Source: Sphingobacterium paucimobilis HER1398 (GTDB lineage: Bacteria > Bacteroidota > Bacteroidia > Sphingobacteriales > Sphingobacteriaceae). Taken from it: a DNA stretch of 64,000 bases. Location of the stretch: the NCBI RefSeq assembly GCF_000416985.1, contig NZ_ATDL01000018.1, positions 124,001 to 188,000 of the forward strand, given 5' to 3'. Made by a program: the position numbers and the translations under genes. Numbering within the stretch: position 1 is the first letter of the stretch; the number at the start of each line of letters is the position of its first letter. Shown one piece after another: positions 34,467 through 44,100 of this stretch. The notes beneath the pieces are model-generated. The model had not been told where the DNA came from. It ran no database searches and saw nothing but the letters and a program-made list of their open reading frames with translations.

Positions 34467-35876
34467 TTATTGTGCAATAAATTTAGGATGGATCAAGTTC
34501 TCTACAGAATAGATCTCGTCCCATTTCATCTGGTCGATCAGCTTTCGCTCGATCACCACGATTTCGTATATGGATTTACCAGTCGCCAATGCCTCTTTTG
34601 CGATGGAGGAGCATTCTTCATAGCCAAGAATCGGGTTCAGCTGAGTTACAATACCTATGCTTTGCATCACCATATTTTTACTATGTTCAGCATTGGCCGT
34701 AATACCTACAACGCATTTTTCTCGAAGCGTATCGCAGGCTTTTGTCAAGTATTGTAGAGAAGTGAAAAGTGCCATTCCCATCACAGGCTCCATAACATTA
34801 AGTTGTAACTGCCCTGCCTCAGCCGCCATAGTCACCGTCACATCAGCCCCCATTACATAAAAGCAGGTCTGATTCATCAACTCAGGTATCACTGGATTAA
34901 CTTTACCAGGCATAATCGATGATCCGGGCTGCATAGCAGGCAGATTGATTTCGCTGAGACCGCAGCGTGGACCACTACTCAACAACCGCAAATCGTTACA
35001 GATTTTACTCAGCTTTATTGCACTCTGCTTCAAAGTTCCACTCAGCTGTACCAGTGCACTGGTGTCATACGTGGCCTCGATAAGATCAGCAGCCAAAGTT
35101 ACGGGTACCCCACTGATAGAAGCCAGGTATTTAACACATAGTTCTGCATACCCTTCAGGTGCGTTGACCCCTGTACCGATAGCAGTAGCCCCCATATTCA
35201 CTTCGGTCATCATTTGAACGGCAGATTGCACATTCAATACATCCTTACCCAGCGCAGTAGCAAATGCGTTAAACTCCTCCCCCAATGTCATCGGTACCGC
35301 ATCTTGTAATTGCGTACGTCCCATCTTCAGCACCCCTTCAAATTCCTTTCCTTTCGTATGGAATGCCTTCTGCAGTTCTTCCAAGGCTGTTATAAAGGAA
35401 GCCGATTTAAGATAAAGTGCTATTCGAAAAGCGGATGGATACGCATCATTGGTGCTTTGAGACAAATTGACGTCATTGTTCGGGTGTAGGTATTTATATT
35501 CCCCTTTTTGATAGCCCAGATATTCCAGTCCCAAGTTGGCTATAACCTCATTCGCATTCATATTCGTAGAAGTCCCTGCACCTCCTTGGATCAGATCACT
35601 TACAAATTGGTCTGTAAATTCACCAGCGATTAGACGGTCACAAGCGTATGCAATTGCGTCCGCCTTTTTTGCATCAAGCACGCCCAGATCCCTATTAGCC
35701 CATGCTGCCGCTTTCTTAACATGACCAAAAGCCTTAATAAAAAGGGGTTCACTACCGATAGATATACCTGTAATGTCAAAATTCTCTTTGGCACGCATCG
35801 TCTGTACGCCATAATAACAGTCGTTACTGATTTCTTTTTCACCTAAGAAATCGTGTTCGATTCTAAAAGTTGTCAT
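34467..35876 (-). CDS. aspA: Aspartate ammonia-lyase AspA
   Basis: Cytoplasmic homotetrameric enzyme that interconverts aspartate with fumarate and ammonia. 469 residues, as in E. coli AspA. The fumarase/aspartase signature GSSIMPGKVNPVIPE is at residues 318-332; earlier landmarks are GGAGTSTNMNANEVIAN, HPNNDVNLSQSTND and the lyase helix GRTQLQDAVPMTLG. NMN/NDVN patterns and the lack of fumarase-specific substitutions favour aspartase over class II fumarase, which is the alternative. Monocistronic, with a long 5' region. Confidence 0.92.
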   Translation of the reverse strand: MTTFRIEHDFLGEKEISNDCYYGVQTMRAKENFDITGISIGSEPLFIKAFGHVKKAAAWANRDLGVLDAKKADAIAYACDRLIAGEFTDQFVSDLIQGGAGTSTNMNANEVIANLGLEYLGYQKGEYKYLHPNNDVNLSQSTNDAYPSAFRIALYLKSASFITALEELQKAFHTKGKEFEGVLKMGRTQLQDAVPMTLGEEFNAFATALGKDVLNVQSAVQMMTEVNMGATAIGTGVNAPEGYAELCVKYLASISGVPVTLAADLIEATYDTSALVQLSGTLKQSAIKLSKICNDLRLLSSGPRCGLSEINLPAMQPGSSIMPGKVNPVIPELMNQTCFYVMGADVTVTMAAEAGQLQLNVMEPVMGMALFTSLQYLTKACDTLREKCVVGITANAEHSKNMVMQSIGIVTQLNPILGYEECSSIAKEALATGKSIYEIVVIERKLIDQMKWDEIYSVENLIHPKFIAQ

Positions 35877-36220
35877 CTTTATTGTTTGTTTACGTTGATT
35901 GTCTTCACTTGTCGATGTTTTAAAGCCAATGCTATCTTTTGTTCACTTGATGCGAATTTGAATGGTGCCAAAGACCACAAGAAACATTAAGGAAAGCTGC
36001 ACCCAATACCGTAAAATCCAGCCCACTTGTCGTGACTGGAACAGAAAAATACGATCCCAGGGTAAATTCTTAGCATTAATAATCGATTTCTGTCAAATTT
36101 AGTAAAACTTCCATCATAACGAAGTCTTATTTTTCCAAAACCATTATCCGCCGTATGCTACACGGCTGCGCGAACAACTGTTAAGTTTACTGGAATAATA
36201 CCTAGCCTATGAAAGACACC
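35877..36220. other. Intergenic region upstream of aspA
   Basis: About 340 bp without a secure gene. On the minus strand it holds a TAAATTTG box (complement of about 36093-36100) that could be the aspA promoter with a leader of about 220 nt. It also holds an open segment of about 45 codons (35943-36080) ending in TGA that would encode a basic/hydrophobic peptide (VGWILRYWVQLSLMFLVVF) but has no ATG. It may be a gene remnant. Confidence 0.35.
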
Positions 36221-36390
36221 AAGAGTCTTTCTAAAAAGCTTGATTTTCTCGTCTTTGCGAGGAAGTATGACGACCGCCGAAGGCAGATGCGCAGTAAACC
36301 AATCTGTGTTTTAAATAAGTTAGATTGCCACACCATCGTTCCTCAGGTTCGCAATGACGACGATTTGTTGCTTTTTAGACAGAGTCTTTT
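36221..36390. repeat. Long imperfect-palindrome intergenic repeat
   Basis: The outer arms AAGAGTCTTTCTAAAAAGC (36221-36239) and GCTTTTTAGACAGAGTCTT (36370-36388) are complementary except for two positions. Inside, TCGTCTTTGCGAGGAAG (from 36250) faces CGTTCCTCAGGTTCGCAATGACGAC (to 36362), and ACCAATCT faces AGATTGCC. The sequence resembles the GCGAGGAA/ATTGCTTCGTTCCTCGCAATGACG elements scattered between genes in many Bacteroidota genomes (from memory). It would fold into a long hairpin in RNA. No transposase is nearby. The convergent/divergent neighbours are aspA and tatA. Confidence 0.65.
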
Positions 36391-36403
36391 GTAAACACGC
36401 AGA

Positions 36404-36607
36404 TCAATCCTCCTTTTCTTCAGGGCTCATCTGCTTCTTTATCTCTTCTTTCACCCCGTCCTGTGCACTTTTAAACTCTCTGATCCCTTGTCCCAATCCA
36501 CGAGCCAGCTCGGGCAGTTTTTTACCCCCAAACAGAAATAAAGTCACGACAAGGATAAGCATGACCTCGCTGCCACCCAAATTAAACACACCACATAAAA
36601 AGCCCAT
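36404..36607 (-). CDS. tatA: Sec-independent translocase subunit TatA
   Basis: A 67-residue TatA/TatE-type protein: one N-terminal membrane helix (about 12-28, EVMLILVVTLFLF), the hinge FGGKKLPELARGLGQGIREFK and a charged C-terminal tail. It forms the pore-type component of the twin-arginine export system. TatC is not in the window. A Tat substrate (DUF1501 protein) is encoded 2 kb away. Confidence 0.93.
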   Translation of the reverse strand: MGFLCGVFNLGGSEVMLILVVTLFLFGGKKLPELARGLGQGIREFKSAQDGVKEEIKKQMSPEEKED

Positions 36608-36885
36608 ATTCTTTTATTTTTTAAGTTTTCCGATGTAAATATAGACTACGTATCAATGTGTTAATACTTTATTAAAAAAATCTAATGTAGTCTAAGAATT
36701 AGATTAGAAACCAGACCCCGATTCCTCCGCTGTCAATTTTCACCGAAACAATCTCCGATTTTACCGAAAAATAAAATTCATTGGTCGAAAGTCAATTTCC
36801 CAGGAACCTATCTGTGCTTACTTTTGAATCAACAAATACGACAAGCGTTTATTCAAAAAATAACAACAACTAGAAAGAAATTAAC

Positions 36886-37311
36886 ATGAAAACAACAATC
36901 GCAACAATCGCAACCCTTTTTACCTTAGCATTTGGATTCCATGCATCAGCCAAAGAAACAGCCAACCCGCTTAAGAAATTAGACAGCAAGGCTATTGCTT
37001 TGACCTACCTTCAGACCATATCTACGGGCAATGTCCTATACAACAAGCACCTCTATACCAACGATTTTGAATATCGCAACAGCTCCAATGACCAGGTATC
37101 CAACAAGACACAGTATCTGCGCTTTTTAAAGGAGAATAAAGGATTACAATATGACTGCAAAACCAGTTATGAAATACTGGACGAAGCAGGCAACACAGCT
37201 GTAGGCAAAGCAACCATGACATTCAAGAATTTCACGCGCATCGACTACATTACAATGCTACAGACAGCGGATGGATGGAAAGTCAGTAAAGTAGTAACCA
37301 CCTACCCTTAA
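36886..37311 (+). CDS. Small secreted NTF2/lumazine-binding-like protein
   Basis: 141 residues with a signal peptide (cleavage near residue 22, HASA-K). The mature part follows the SnoaL/NTF2-like pattern of putative lumazine-binding proteins: an N-terminal helix (IALTYLQTISTGN), then NDFEYRNS, then strands ending in TMLQTADGWKVSKVVTTYP. Ligand and activity are unknown. It is a single gene followed by its own terminator. Confidence 0.7.
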   Translation: MKTTIATIATLFTLAFGFHASAKETANPLKKLDSKAIALTYLQTISTGNVLYNKHLYTNDFEYRNSSNDQVSNKTQYLRFLKENKGLQYDCKTSYEILDEAGNTAVGKATMTFKNFTRIDYITMLQTADGWKVSKVVTTYP

Positions 37312-37345
37312 TCGAAAATTGATTTTTACTATAGTTTTTATGTTT

Positions 37346-37371
37346 AGGCCCACAGTAATGTGGGCTTTTTC
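37346..37371 (+). terminator. Terminator of the NTF2-like gene
   Basis: GCCCACA (37348-37354) and TGTGGGC (37359-37365) form a stem with a 4-nt loop followed by five T, about 35 nt after the stop codon. Confidence 0.85.
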
Positions 37372-37377
37372 ATTCAT

Positions 37378-37410
37378 AAAAAAACCGTAGGCGACACACC
37401 TACGGTTTTT
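37378..37410. terminator. Bidirectional terminator at the end of the TlpA/SusCD operon
   Basis: AAAAAACCGTAGG (from 37379) pairs with CCTACGGTTTTT (37399-37410) around a 7-nt loop. With T runs on both strands, it ends the minus-strand operon and backs up the terminator of the plus-strand NTF2-like gene. Confidence 0.88.
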
Positions 37411-37434
37411 CAACATATTATTGTCCTGCAGCAA

Positions 37435-38589
37435 CTACAGGATAGAACTCAAAAACTTCGACAGTTCCTCACCACGTAGATTCTTAGCTATTATCTTTCC
37501 ATTCGGATCAATCAGAAAGTTAGTTGGAATAGCCTGTACCATATACAATAGTCGCGGACTCTCCTCTCCCTTCTTATTGTCCAACACATGGACAAACGGC
37601 ATACTATCTTCCTTCAAAGCTTTCTCCCAAGCAGGTCTGTTCGAGTCAATAGATACTGCGAAAACCTCAAATTTTTTGTCTTTAAACTGATCGTAAGCAG
37701 CCTTCACGTGCGGCATCTCTCTTCGACAGGGGCCACACCAGGAAGCCCAAAAATCCAAGAGTACATATTTACCCTTGAATGCTTCCAAAGTCACCGTCTT
37801 ACCATCTAACTGAGCGAGCTCAAAATTAGGTGCTACCTGTCCTACATCCGTCTGATTATAGCGCTTCAGATGCGTTTGAAAATTCTGCAGGTAATAGCTT
37901 TCCTTTCTGACTTCATCGCTAAAGAGTGACAGGAACGCCGTCAATCCCTCTTTATTCGATTCAGGAGGGCAATATTGCGAAGCCAATGTGGCCCAGGTCA
38001 ACGAATTTCTATTGGCCGCTACCTTTTGCATAATTTCTTCGCGCTGCAACCCGTAACATGAATCCAATATGCGTCCTTCCTCTTTCAATACCTTCATGTT
38101 TTCTTCTGTCTGCGATACCGTATTGTAAGCGTGGAAGGCATCGTTATACCGTTTTCCGGCAGCTTCAATCGCCTCGTTTGTCACAAGACTTTTCTGACTG
38201 TTGTCGAAATCATCCATGCCCTTCGAGCCGCTGATCTTTTCGTCTCGCAAACTCCCATCGGCGATAACCGCATGGATTTGGATCGGATCCTCCCCAGCGA
38301 TAAAAGAAATAGCAGGACGTTTCATAGATGGTCCCAGATCTCCCAAAGACGGTACATGCAGGGTATAGAAGCGCTGATCGCTAACATTGATGTTCGCGTC
38401 GAACGAAAAACTATCCTGCACAGCAGCAACCTTTGCCACCTCTCCTTTGACAGGATCTATAAATCTGACCTCTTGATTTCCCAGACCATCGATTCGCCCG
38501 CTTATCGTGACCGACTTTTCCTGTGCTTGCACAAAAGAAAATCCACAGAGTACGGCGAGACCGCTTAAAATAATCTTTCTACTGTTCAT
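37435..38589 (-). CDS. TlpA-like periplasmic thioredoxin (WCGPC) with N-terminal DUF4369-type domain
   Basis: 384 residues: signal peptide to about 22 (SFVQAQ); an N-terminal beta domain at about 26-115 of the DUF4369 type (VTISGRIDGLGNQEVRFIDP); a helical middle; and a C-terminal AhpC/TSA-Redoxin thioredoxin fold (APNFELAQLDGKTVTLEAFKGKYVLLDFWASWCGPC, active-site Cys285 and Cys288; cis-Pro in QAIPTNFLIDPNG). Predicted periplasmic thiol-disulfide oxidoreductase. Last gene of a FecI-FecR-SusC-SusD operon. It overlaps the preceding thioredoxin gene by 11 bp. Confidence 0.9.
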   Translation of the reverse strand: MNSRKIILSGLAVLCGFSFVQAQEKSVTISGRIDGLGNQEVRFIDPVKGEVAKVAAVQDSFSFDANINVSDQRFYTLHVPSLGDLGPSMKRPAISFIAGEDPIQIHAVIADGSLRDEKISGSKGMDDFDNSQKSLVTNEAIEAAGKRYNDAFHAYNTVSQTEENMKVLKEEGRILDSCYGLQREEIMQKVAANRNSLTWATLASQYCPPESNKEGLTAFLSLFSDEVRKESYYLQNFQTHLKRYNQTDVGQVAPNFELAQLDGKTVTLEAFKGKYVLLDFWASWCGPCRREMPHVKAAYDQFKDKKFEVFAVSIDSNRPAWEKALKEDSMPFVHVLDNKKGEESPRLLYMVQAIPTNFLIDPNGKIIAKNLRGEELSKFLSSIL

Positions 38590-39676
38590 ATCGTGTTTTT
38601 AAATACGTAAGTAATTCTTCGTGATCTATATTCTGATGGATGACCTTTCCATTTTCGTCAATCAGAAATAAAGTAGGCAGCTGCGTTACCGAGTAAGCTT
38701 TAGCAATAGAACTTCCCTTGATACCCACGAGATCGGACACCTGCATCCAAGGAATCCCATCTTTCTTAATAGCATCCTTCCAGAGATTCTCCTTATCGTC
38801 CATCGATATCGATACAATCTCAAATCCCTGGGATCTATATTTCTCATAGGTTGGTACGAGCTTCCGGTTTGCTACACGACATGGAGCACACCAGGAGGCC
38901 CAAAAATCCACCAATACCACATTGCCTTTTAGACTAGCAAGGTCAAATGGTTTTCCATCCACTGTTTTTGTCTTAACGGCAGGAGCCTGCTGTCCGACTA
39001 AATATTCAGACTTTTTCTGTTCGTAGTACTTGTCCAATTCCTGATAAACATACGAATAGCTCAGGCTTGGGTCGAACAAGCGCTTCATACGGTCCAGTTT
39101 GAGGTAGTTCAAAACCGCAAAGTAAGGTCTGTTGATATCGATTATAGCCAGTGAACTCGGATAGTTCTCAATATATCGATAACGTGTCGAGTCCAATTGC
39201 TCGCTCCATTCTTCCATCAGGAGACTCAGCTTTACTTTTCCTTCAGCATCAGCATGCTCATACTTCTGCCCCAACACCATCATCGTATCCTGTATTCGCT
39301 TGTTTTCAGCCTCGTACCCTTTAGCTATCGCATTCTGAACCCCACCGATCACAGGACTCGGCTTCGCCCAGTCTTCCTCTATACGGGTATAAAAGGTAGC
39401 AGGCTCCAGGTAAAACGACACACTTCGCCGTATACCCTTCACTGCGACACTCGCCGAATAAGCCTTATCCACCGAACCCACAAATTCAAACTGATTATCC
39501 ACGACAGGTACCGAATCCAGCAGCTTCCGGCCGTTTTCCATCTTGTACAGATAGGCCCATGTCAGCGACTTATCCGTGACGACCTCTCCTTTAATTTTAA
39601 AATCGCCCTGTGCGTAGACCCCGCCGATAGAGCACATAAAGGCAAACAGTAAACTATATAGTAAGTTTTTTCGCAT
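38579..39676 (-). CDS. TlpA-like periplasmic thioredoxin (WCAPC) with N-terminal DUF4369-type domain
   Basis: 365 residues from the ATG at 39676. The longer frame to 39727 puts 17 residues before a perfect signal peptide (MRKNLLYSLLFAFMCSIGG). Same layout as the following gene: a DUF4369-like N-terminal domain (FKIKGEVVTDKSLTWAYLYK), helices, and a thioredoxin domain with WCAPC and TQLPTLFLIDENGK. The Ala in place of Gly in the active site may change redox potential. It sits 66 bp after susD in one operon. Confidence 0.9.
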   Translation of the reverse strand: MRKNLLYSLLFAFMCSIGGVYAQGDFKIKGEVVTDKSLTWAYLYKMENGRKLLDSVPVVDNQFEFVGSVDKAYSASVAVKGIRRSVSFYLEPATFYTRIEEDWAKPSPVIGGVQNAIAKGYEAENKRIQDTMMVLGQKYEHADAEGKVKLSLLMEEWSEQLDSTRYRYIENYPSSLAIIDINRPYFAVLNYLKLDRMKRLFDPSLSYSYVYQELDKYYEQKKSEYLVGQQAPAVKTKTVDGKPFDLASLKGNVVLVDFWASWCAPCRVANRKLVPTYEKYRSQGFEIVSISMDDKENLWKDAIKKDGIPWMQVSDLVGIKGSSIAKAYSVTQLPTLFLIDENGKVIHQNIDHEELLTYLKTRYEQ

Positions 39677-39742
39677 ATAAATTGTGTGTAAAAAACAACA
39701 TAGAGGAGGCAACAAATCCTCCTCCACGAGTATGGTATAATA

Positions 39743-41116
39743 TTACCTTGGGTTAGGCAGAATATTAGGATTAAGCAGCATTACCTTAGCTGGAATCTGA
39801 CTTACGAAATTCGGAGAACCTTTTTCCAGTTTAAACTCCTGATAGGTATTTGCTCGTGTATACGTCTTCGCAAACATTGGATCTTTATCCAAACGTTTCA
39901 TATCATACCAACGTAGACCTTTACCGAACAACTCAATCCTGCGCTCGTTGATCACCAATTTCAGCGCTTCATCTTTATTGGCAGCAGCCAGATCTTTATA
40001 ATCTGAAGGTGCAAAGCGTTTCTTACGCAATGTATTCAACTGTGCCAGGGCCTGGTCCACACGACCTGCACGCGCATGATCTTCTGCGACAATCAGCATC
40101 ATCTCAGGAACGGCGATATTGTAGTTAATGTCTGCAGTAATATAAATTGGATAAAGCTCTTCAACAGGAGTTCCGTCTCGGTAGGTAGGACTCCAACCAA
40201 ACTTCAATCTCAAATCCTTTGCATCGATTACCTCAAGCAAATCTGGCGATATGTGCGAATTGGTTAATATTGAAGTAAATGAAGACGCAAAATAAGATAA
40301 CATTTCTGGATGTTCATATAGCCTTGGTACTACCTTCCATCCTAGTGCAGGTTTAGTTGGATCCTTAAAAGTCAATGTATTGTAATCAAATAGCGTCGTA
40401 TTATATTTTAATGCTTCTGTTGCATTCGCAGCTGCCTTCTCATAGTTGCCCATATTAAGATACAATCTTGCCAAAATCCCGTAGGCACCTGCCTTGTTAT
40501 TTCGGTACACATTCTTCCCCACCTCTGGCAACAAAGGCAGTGCCTCTGTCAAATCTGACAAAATTAAATCATAAACTTCTTTCACAGATACACGCTTCGG
40601 TTTTGCTTCCAAATCAGGCGCTGTTATCAATGGCACCCCTAGATCTGTATCAGCCGTTGTCGCGTCATAGTAAGGCGCATACAGCAATATTAGATTCAGA
40701 TAGGCGTACGCCCGATTGCATAAGGCATTTCCTTTTACGATGTTTTTACGTTCTGTAGTACCATCAGGTATATTGTCCAAGGCTTGCAAAATAATATTTG
40801 CATTATAGATATTATTATAATTGCCATCCCAAGCTCCGTCGGATTCGGTATCTAGATAATATTCTGGTGCCCAAATATAAGTTTTAGAAAAAGAACTACT
40901 CATTGCAGCACGAACCGAAGCATCAGGTACAAAAACACCATCTGACATTCGTTCCAAATACCCGTTACCGTTACTTTTATAGGAAGGGTTTGAGGATAAC
41001 TCCTCGTAATCCTGCATCATCTTGGGCATAAACAATCCTTTAGGCCGAATTTCCAAATAGTCTTGGCAACTGGAAAAAGATGTTGCTAATAATATGGCGA
41101 AAAATATTTTTTTCAT
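39743..41116 (-). CDS. SusD/RagB-family lipoprotein (FecIR system A)
   Basis: 457-residue outer-membrane substrate-binding lipoprotein, lipobox Cys17 (SFSSC). N-terminal QDYLEIRPKG and helical TPR-like middle, with the C-terminal SusD signature (MMLIVAEDHARAGRVDQALAQLNTLRKKRF, LVINERRIELFGKGLRWYDMKRL). Gap to susC 10 bp. Because the operon continues with two thioredoxins rather than glycoside hydrolases, its ligand may be a peptide, metal chelate or other non-glycan compound (inference). Confidence 0.93.
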   Translation of the reverse strand: MKKIFFAILLATSFSSCQDYLEIRPKGLFMPKMMQDYEELSSNPSYKSNGNGYLERMSDGVFVPDASVRAAMSSSFSKTYIWAPEYYLDTESDGAWDGNYNNIYNANIILQALDNIPDGTTERKNIVKGNALCNRAYAYLNLILLYAPYYDATTADTDLGVPLITAPDLEAKPKRVSVKEVYDLILSDLTEALPLLPEVGKNVYRNNKAGAYGILARLYLNMGNYEKAAANATEALKYNTTLFDYNTLTFKDPTKPALGWKVVPRLYEHPEMLSYFASSFTSILTNSHISPDLLEVIDAKDLRLKFGWSPTYRDGTPVEELYPIYITADINYNIAVPEMMLIVAEDHARAGRVDQALAQLNTLRKKRFAPSDYKDLAAANKDEALKLVINERRIELFGKGLRWYDMKRLDKDPMFAKTYTRANTYQEFKLEKGSPNFVSQIPAKVMLLNPNILPNPR

Positions 41117-41126
41117 TTCAATCTAA

Positions 41127-44100
41127 TTAAAGGGTAAAGTTCAATCCAAAGGTTACCACCTTCGGTTGTGGCAATTGATAAGTAGCTCCAGATACGGCTT
41201 CGGGATCGATACCTGACTTATTGGCCTTCCAGAGATATACATTGTTAATCTGCGCTACAGCGCGGATGCTTTTAAAAGGCAATTGTCGTAATATCTTGCG
41301 GTCCGAAACTGTATAACCCAGTTGTATTTCACGGATCCGTAGGAAAGAAGCGTCAAAAACTGAATTGCTTGACAATGTCGCCAAACGCATAATACTTTGC
41401 CCATATTCATCAAAATCATCCTGCGATACCAACGCTGGGATATCAGTCTTTTGCTCATCCCCAGCCTGCTTCCATCGATTCGCTATTTTATTATTGTAGG
41501 CACTATTTGTAGCATAGCCATCCATACTAGGCATTTCCATACGCGCTTTTTGCCCTGCATTAAATACAGTAAAGATTGATAGGTTGAACCCTTTATACAT
41601 AAATTCATTGTTCCATGAACCACTATAAAGCGGACGACTCGTTCCGTTGAGTTCCAAAGAAGCTAAGACAGGTTCTAACACCTTATCACCATTTTCATCA
41701 TACGTCTGGGGTCTCCCCTGTTCATCCAATCCAGCCCATCTATAGCTCCATAATGACTCTCGCTCATAACCTTCCAGATAAGGCACCACATTGCGCGGTC
41801 TATTAATTACCGGATTCGTATCTGTAATTCTATTGTATAGGACGTTACTTTTATTATAAGCAAAATTGACACGGGTATCCCAACTAAACTCTTTATTACG
41901 AATAATACCAGCTGTCAAGCCTAGCTCGAGCCCTTTGTTGGACAATTCGGCTGCATTGATAGAAGCATTCGTTAATCCCACTGTTGGATCCAATGTTTGA
42001 CTGCCCAGTAAGTCATAGCTATATTTATCGTAATAGTCCAAAGACAACGTAAATCTATTATGCAACACCCCTACATCAACACCTGCATTAACTGTTCTTG
42101 TACTTTCCCATCTTAATTTATCATTAGGAGGTGTTTGTAAGCGTGCGACAAAACTGTCAGCAATAGTATTAAAGAAACGAGTAGCGGTAAGGTAAGTTGT
42201 TGTTTGTCCATCACGATCAAAATTACCCGTAACACCGACAGTTGTTCGAAAACTCAATTCTGAGATAAAATCAGTATTAAAGAATGCTTCATTATGTGCC
42301 AACCACTTTCCACCAACACTCCACAATGGCGTCTTTCTCAACTTAGGATCAGCACCGAATAGGTTGGAGTAGTCATTCCTAAAACTTCCAGATATAGTAT
42401 ACCGTCGATCATAAGTATAGGCTAGCGTCGAATAAAACGAGTACTCCCTGTTTTCTTTGAATCTCATCTGGTTATAAGAAGAAGCATAATACGATTGTAG
42501 CTTATTTTCCCAATCTCTGATTCCCTTAGCCAGCACTTTAGCATCGATGTCCTGTGAACTATTCAATTCATCATTATACCCCAATAATCGCTGTTGCGTG
42601 TCATCGGTAATATATTTACTGATATCAAAACCAACTAGTACATTGATGTAATGTTTATCTAGTAGAGTCTTTTGATAATTAGCTTGATTTCTCGATGCTA
42701 TTCGTCTACTGCTACTATTGGTAACATCCAAAACGTCACCTATGGGAATCATTTTTTCATACTTCTTTGTAGTAGCATCATAGGTTGTAAACCGATTAAT
42801 AAGATTACGAGTAAAAAGACTTTGCTCATCATTAAGATTACGTTGCCTTCCTCCCAAACGCTCATACACAAAGTCATTAGACACCGTCAATCCATCGATG
42901 ATTTTCCAATCTAATCCGAAGATACTGCGGACACCAAAACCTGAAGTCCGGTTGTTGGCAAGATTAGTCTCCTGAACTAGGTTCATCCCGTAGTCCAAAT
43001 ATCCCAATCCCAATAAACGATCGTTCTCTATTTTGTTATAACCGAAGTAATTATTCACTAAGTTTCCATTCTCATCCTTTAGCATCTGATAAGGTTGCAG
43101 CTTTCTAATTTCTTCCATCAATGAGCTATATCCTTGATTACCCCAACCATACTCCATCGCGATATTACTACGCAGACTAACAAAATCGGCAAGCTTATAG
43201 GTCATCCGATTCGTCAAGACCATATTCTTATCCTGTGTTCCTCTAGTACCTGCAACACTATAGTCAAAATTGGCTCCGGTATAGTAACTAAAGCGATCCG
43301 ATCCTCCAGAAATAGAAAGGAAGTGCTTTTGATTAACTGCATTCCTTAACAACAGATCGTCAACCTGTGACTGATTATCCATTTCTGCCAATAATCCCAA
43401 CTGTCGATCTCGTTCTGCAAGGTCGATCTCGTTGCGATCATACGCATTAATAATACCTATAGATTGAGAATACCCAGCAGAAGTACCTCTAAAGCGACTT
43501 GAATTGATATAACCTTTATCATACTGTTCCTTTTCATAATCGATAACCTGAGCTGCATTCGCACGTTGCAACGCGGAATAATCAGGACGCATCTGTACAC
43601 GTAAATTTCCAGCGTACTGAATAACTGGGCCACCTATTTTTCCTTTCTTTGTGGTAATAACAATAACCCCATTGGAAGCCTGCGATCCCCAGATAGCTGC
43701 TGCTGCTGCGTCTTTCAATACCCTAATATCTGTTATTTCGTTTACATCAGGCATAATTGTTGCAGGAAAGCCATCTACAACCATTAATGGAGCTGTACCC
43801 GCTCGTAAGGAACTTCCTCCTCTTACTCGCATATCTGCTTTTCCATCAGGCGTCGTATAACTATTTAGTCCTGGTACCGAATTTTCTAAAATATTGTCCA
43901 AGGAACTGTTGTTTCGACGCTCAATTTCCTCTTCTTTCACCCCAGCGCTAGCCCCTGTCGTATTCTCTCTAGATATACTCTGATATCCCGTGTAGACAAT
44001 ATCCACATCCTCGATCTGGGTCTCCGCAACACGCAACTGTACCAATACGGGCTGATTAGCCGCTTCGACCACATAGTCCTGTGGCTTGTAGCCCAGATAG

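Noticed and set aside
36209..36394. 61-codon plus-strand open frame
   Set aside because: It is the read-through of the long palindrome and has no coding features.
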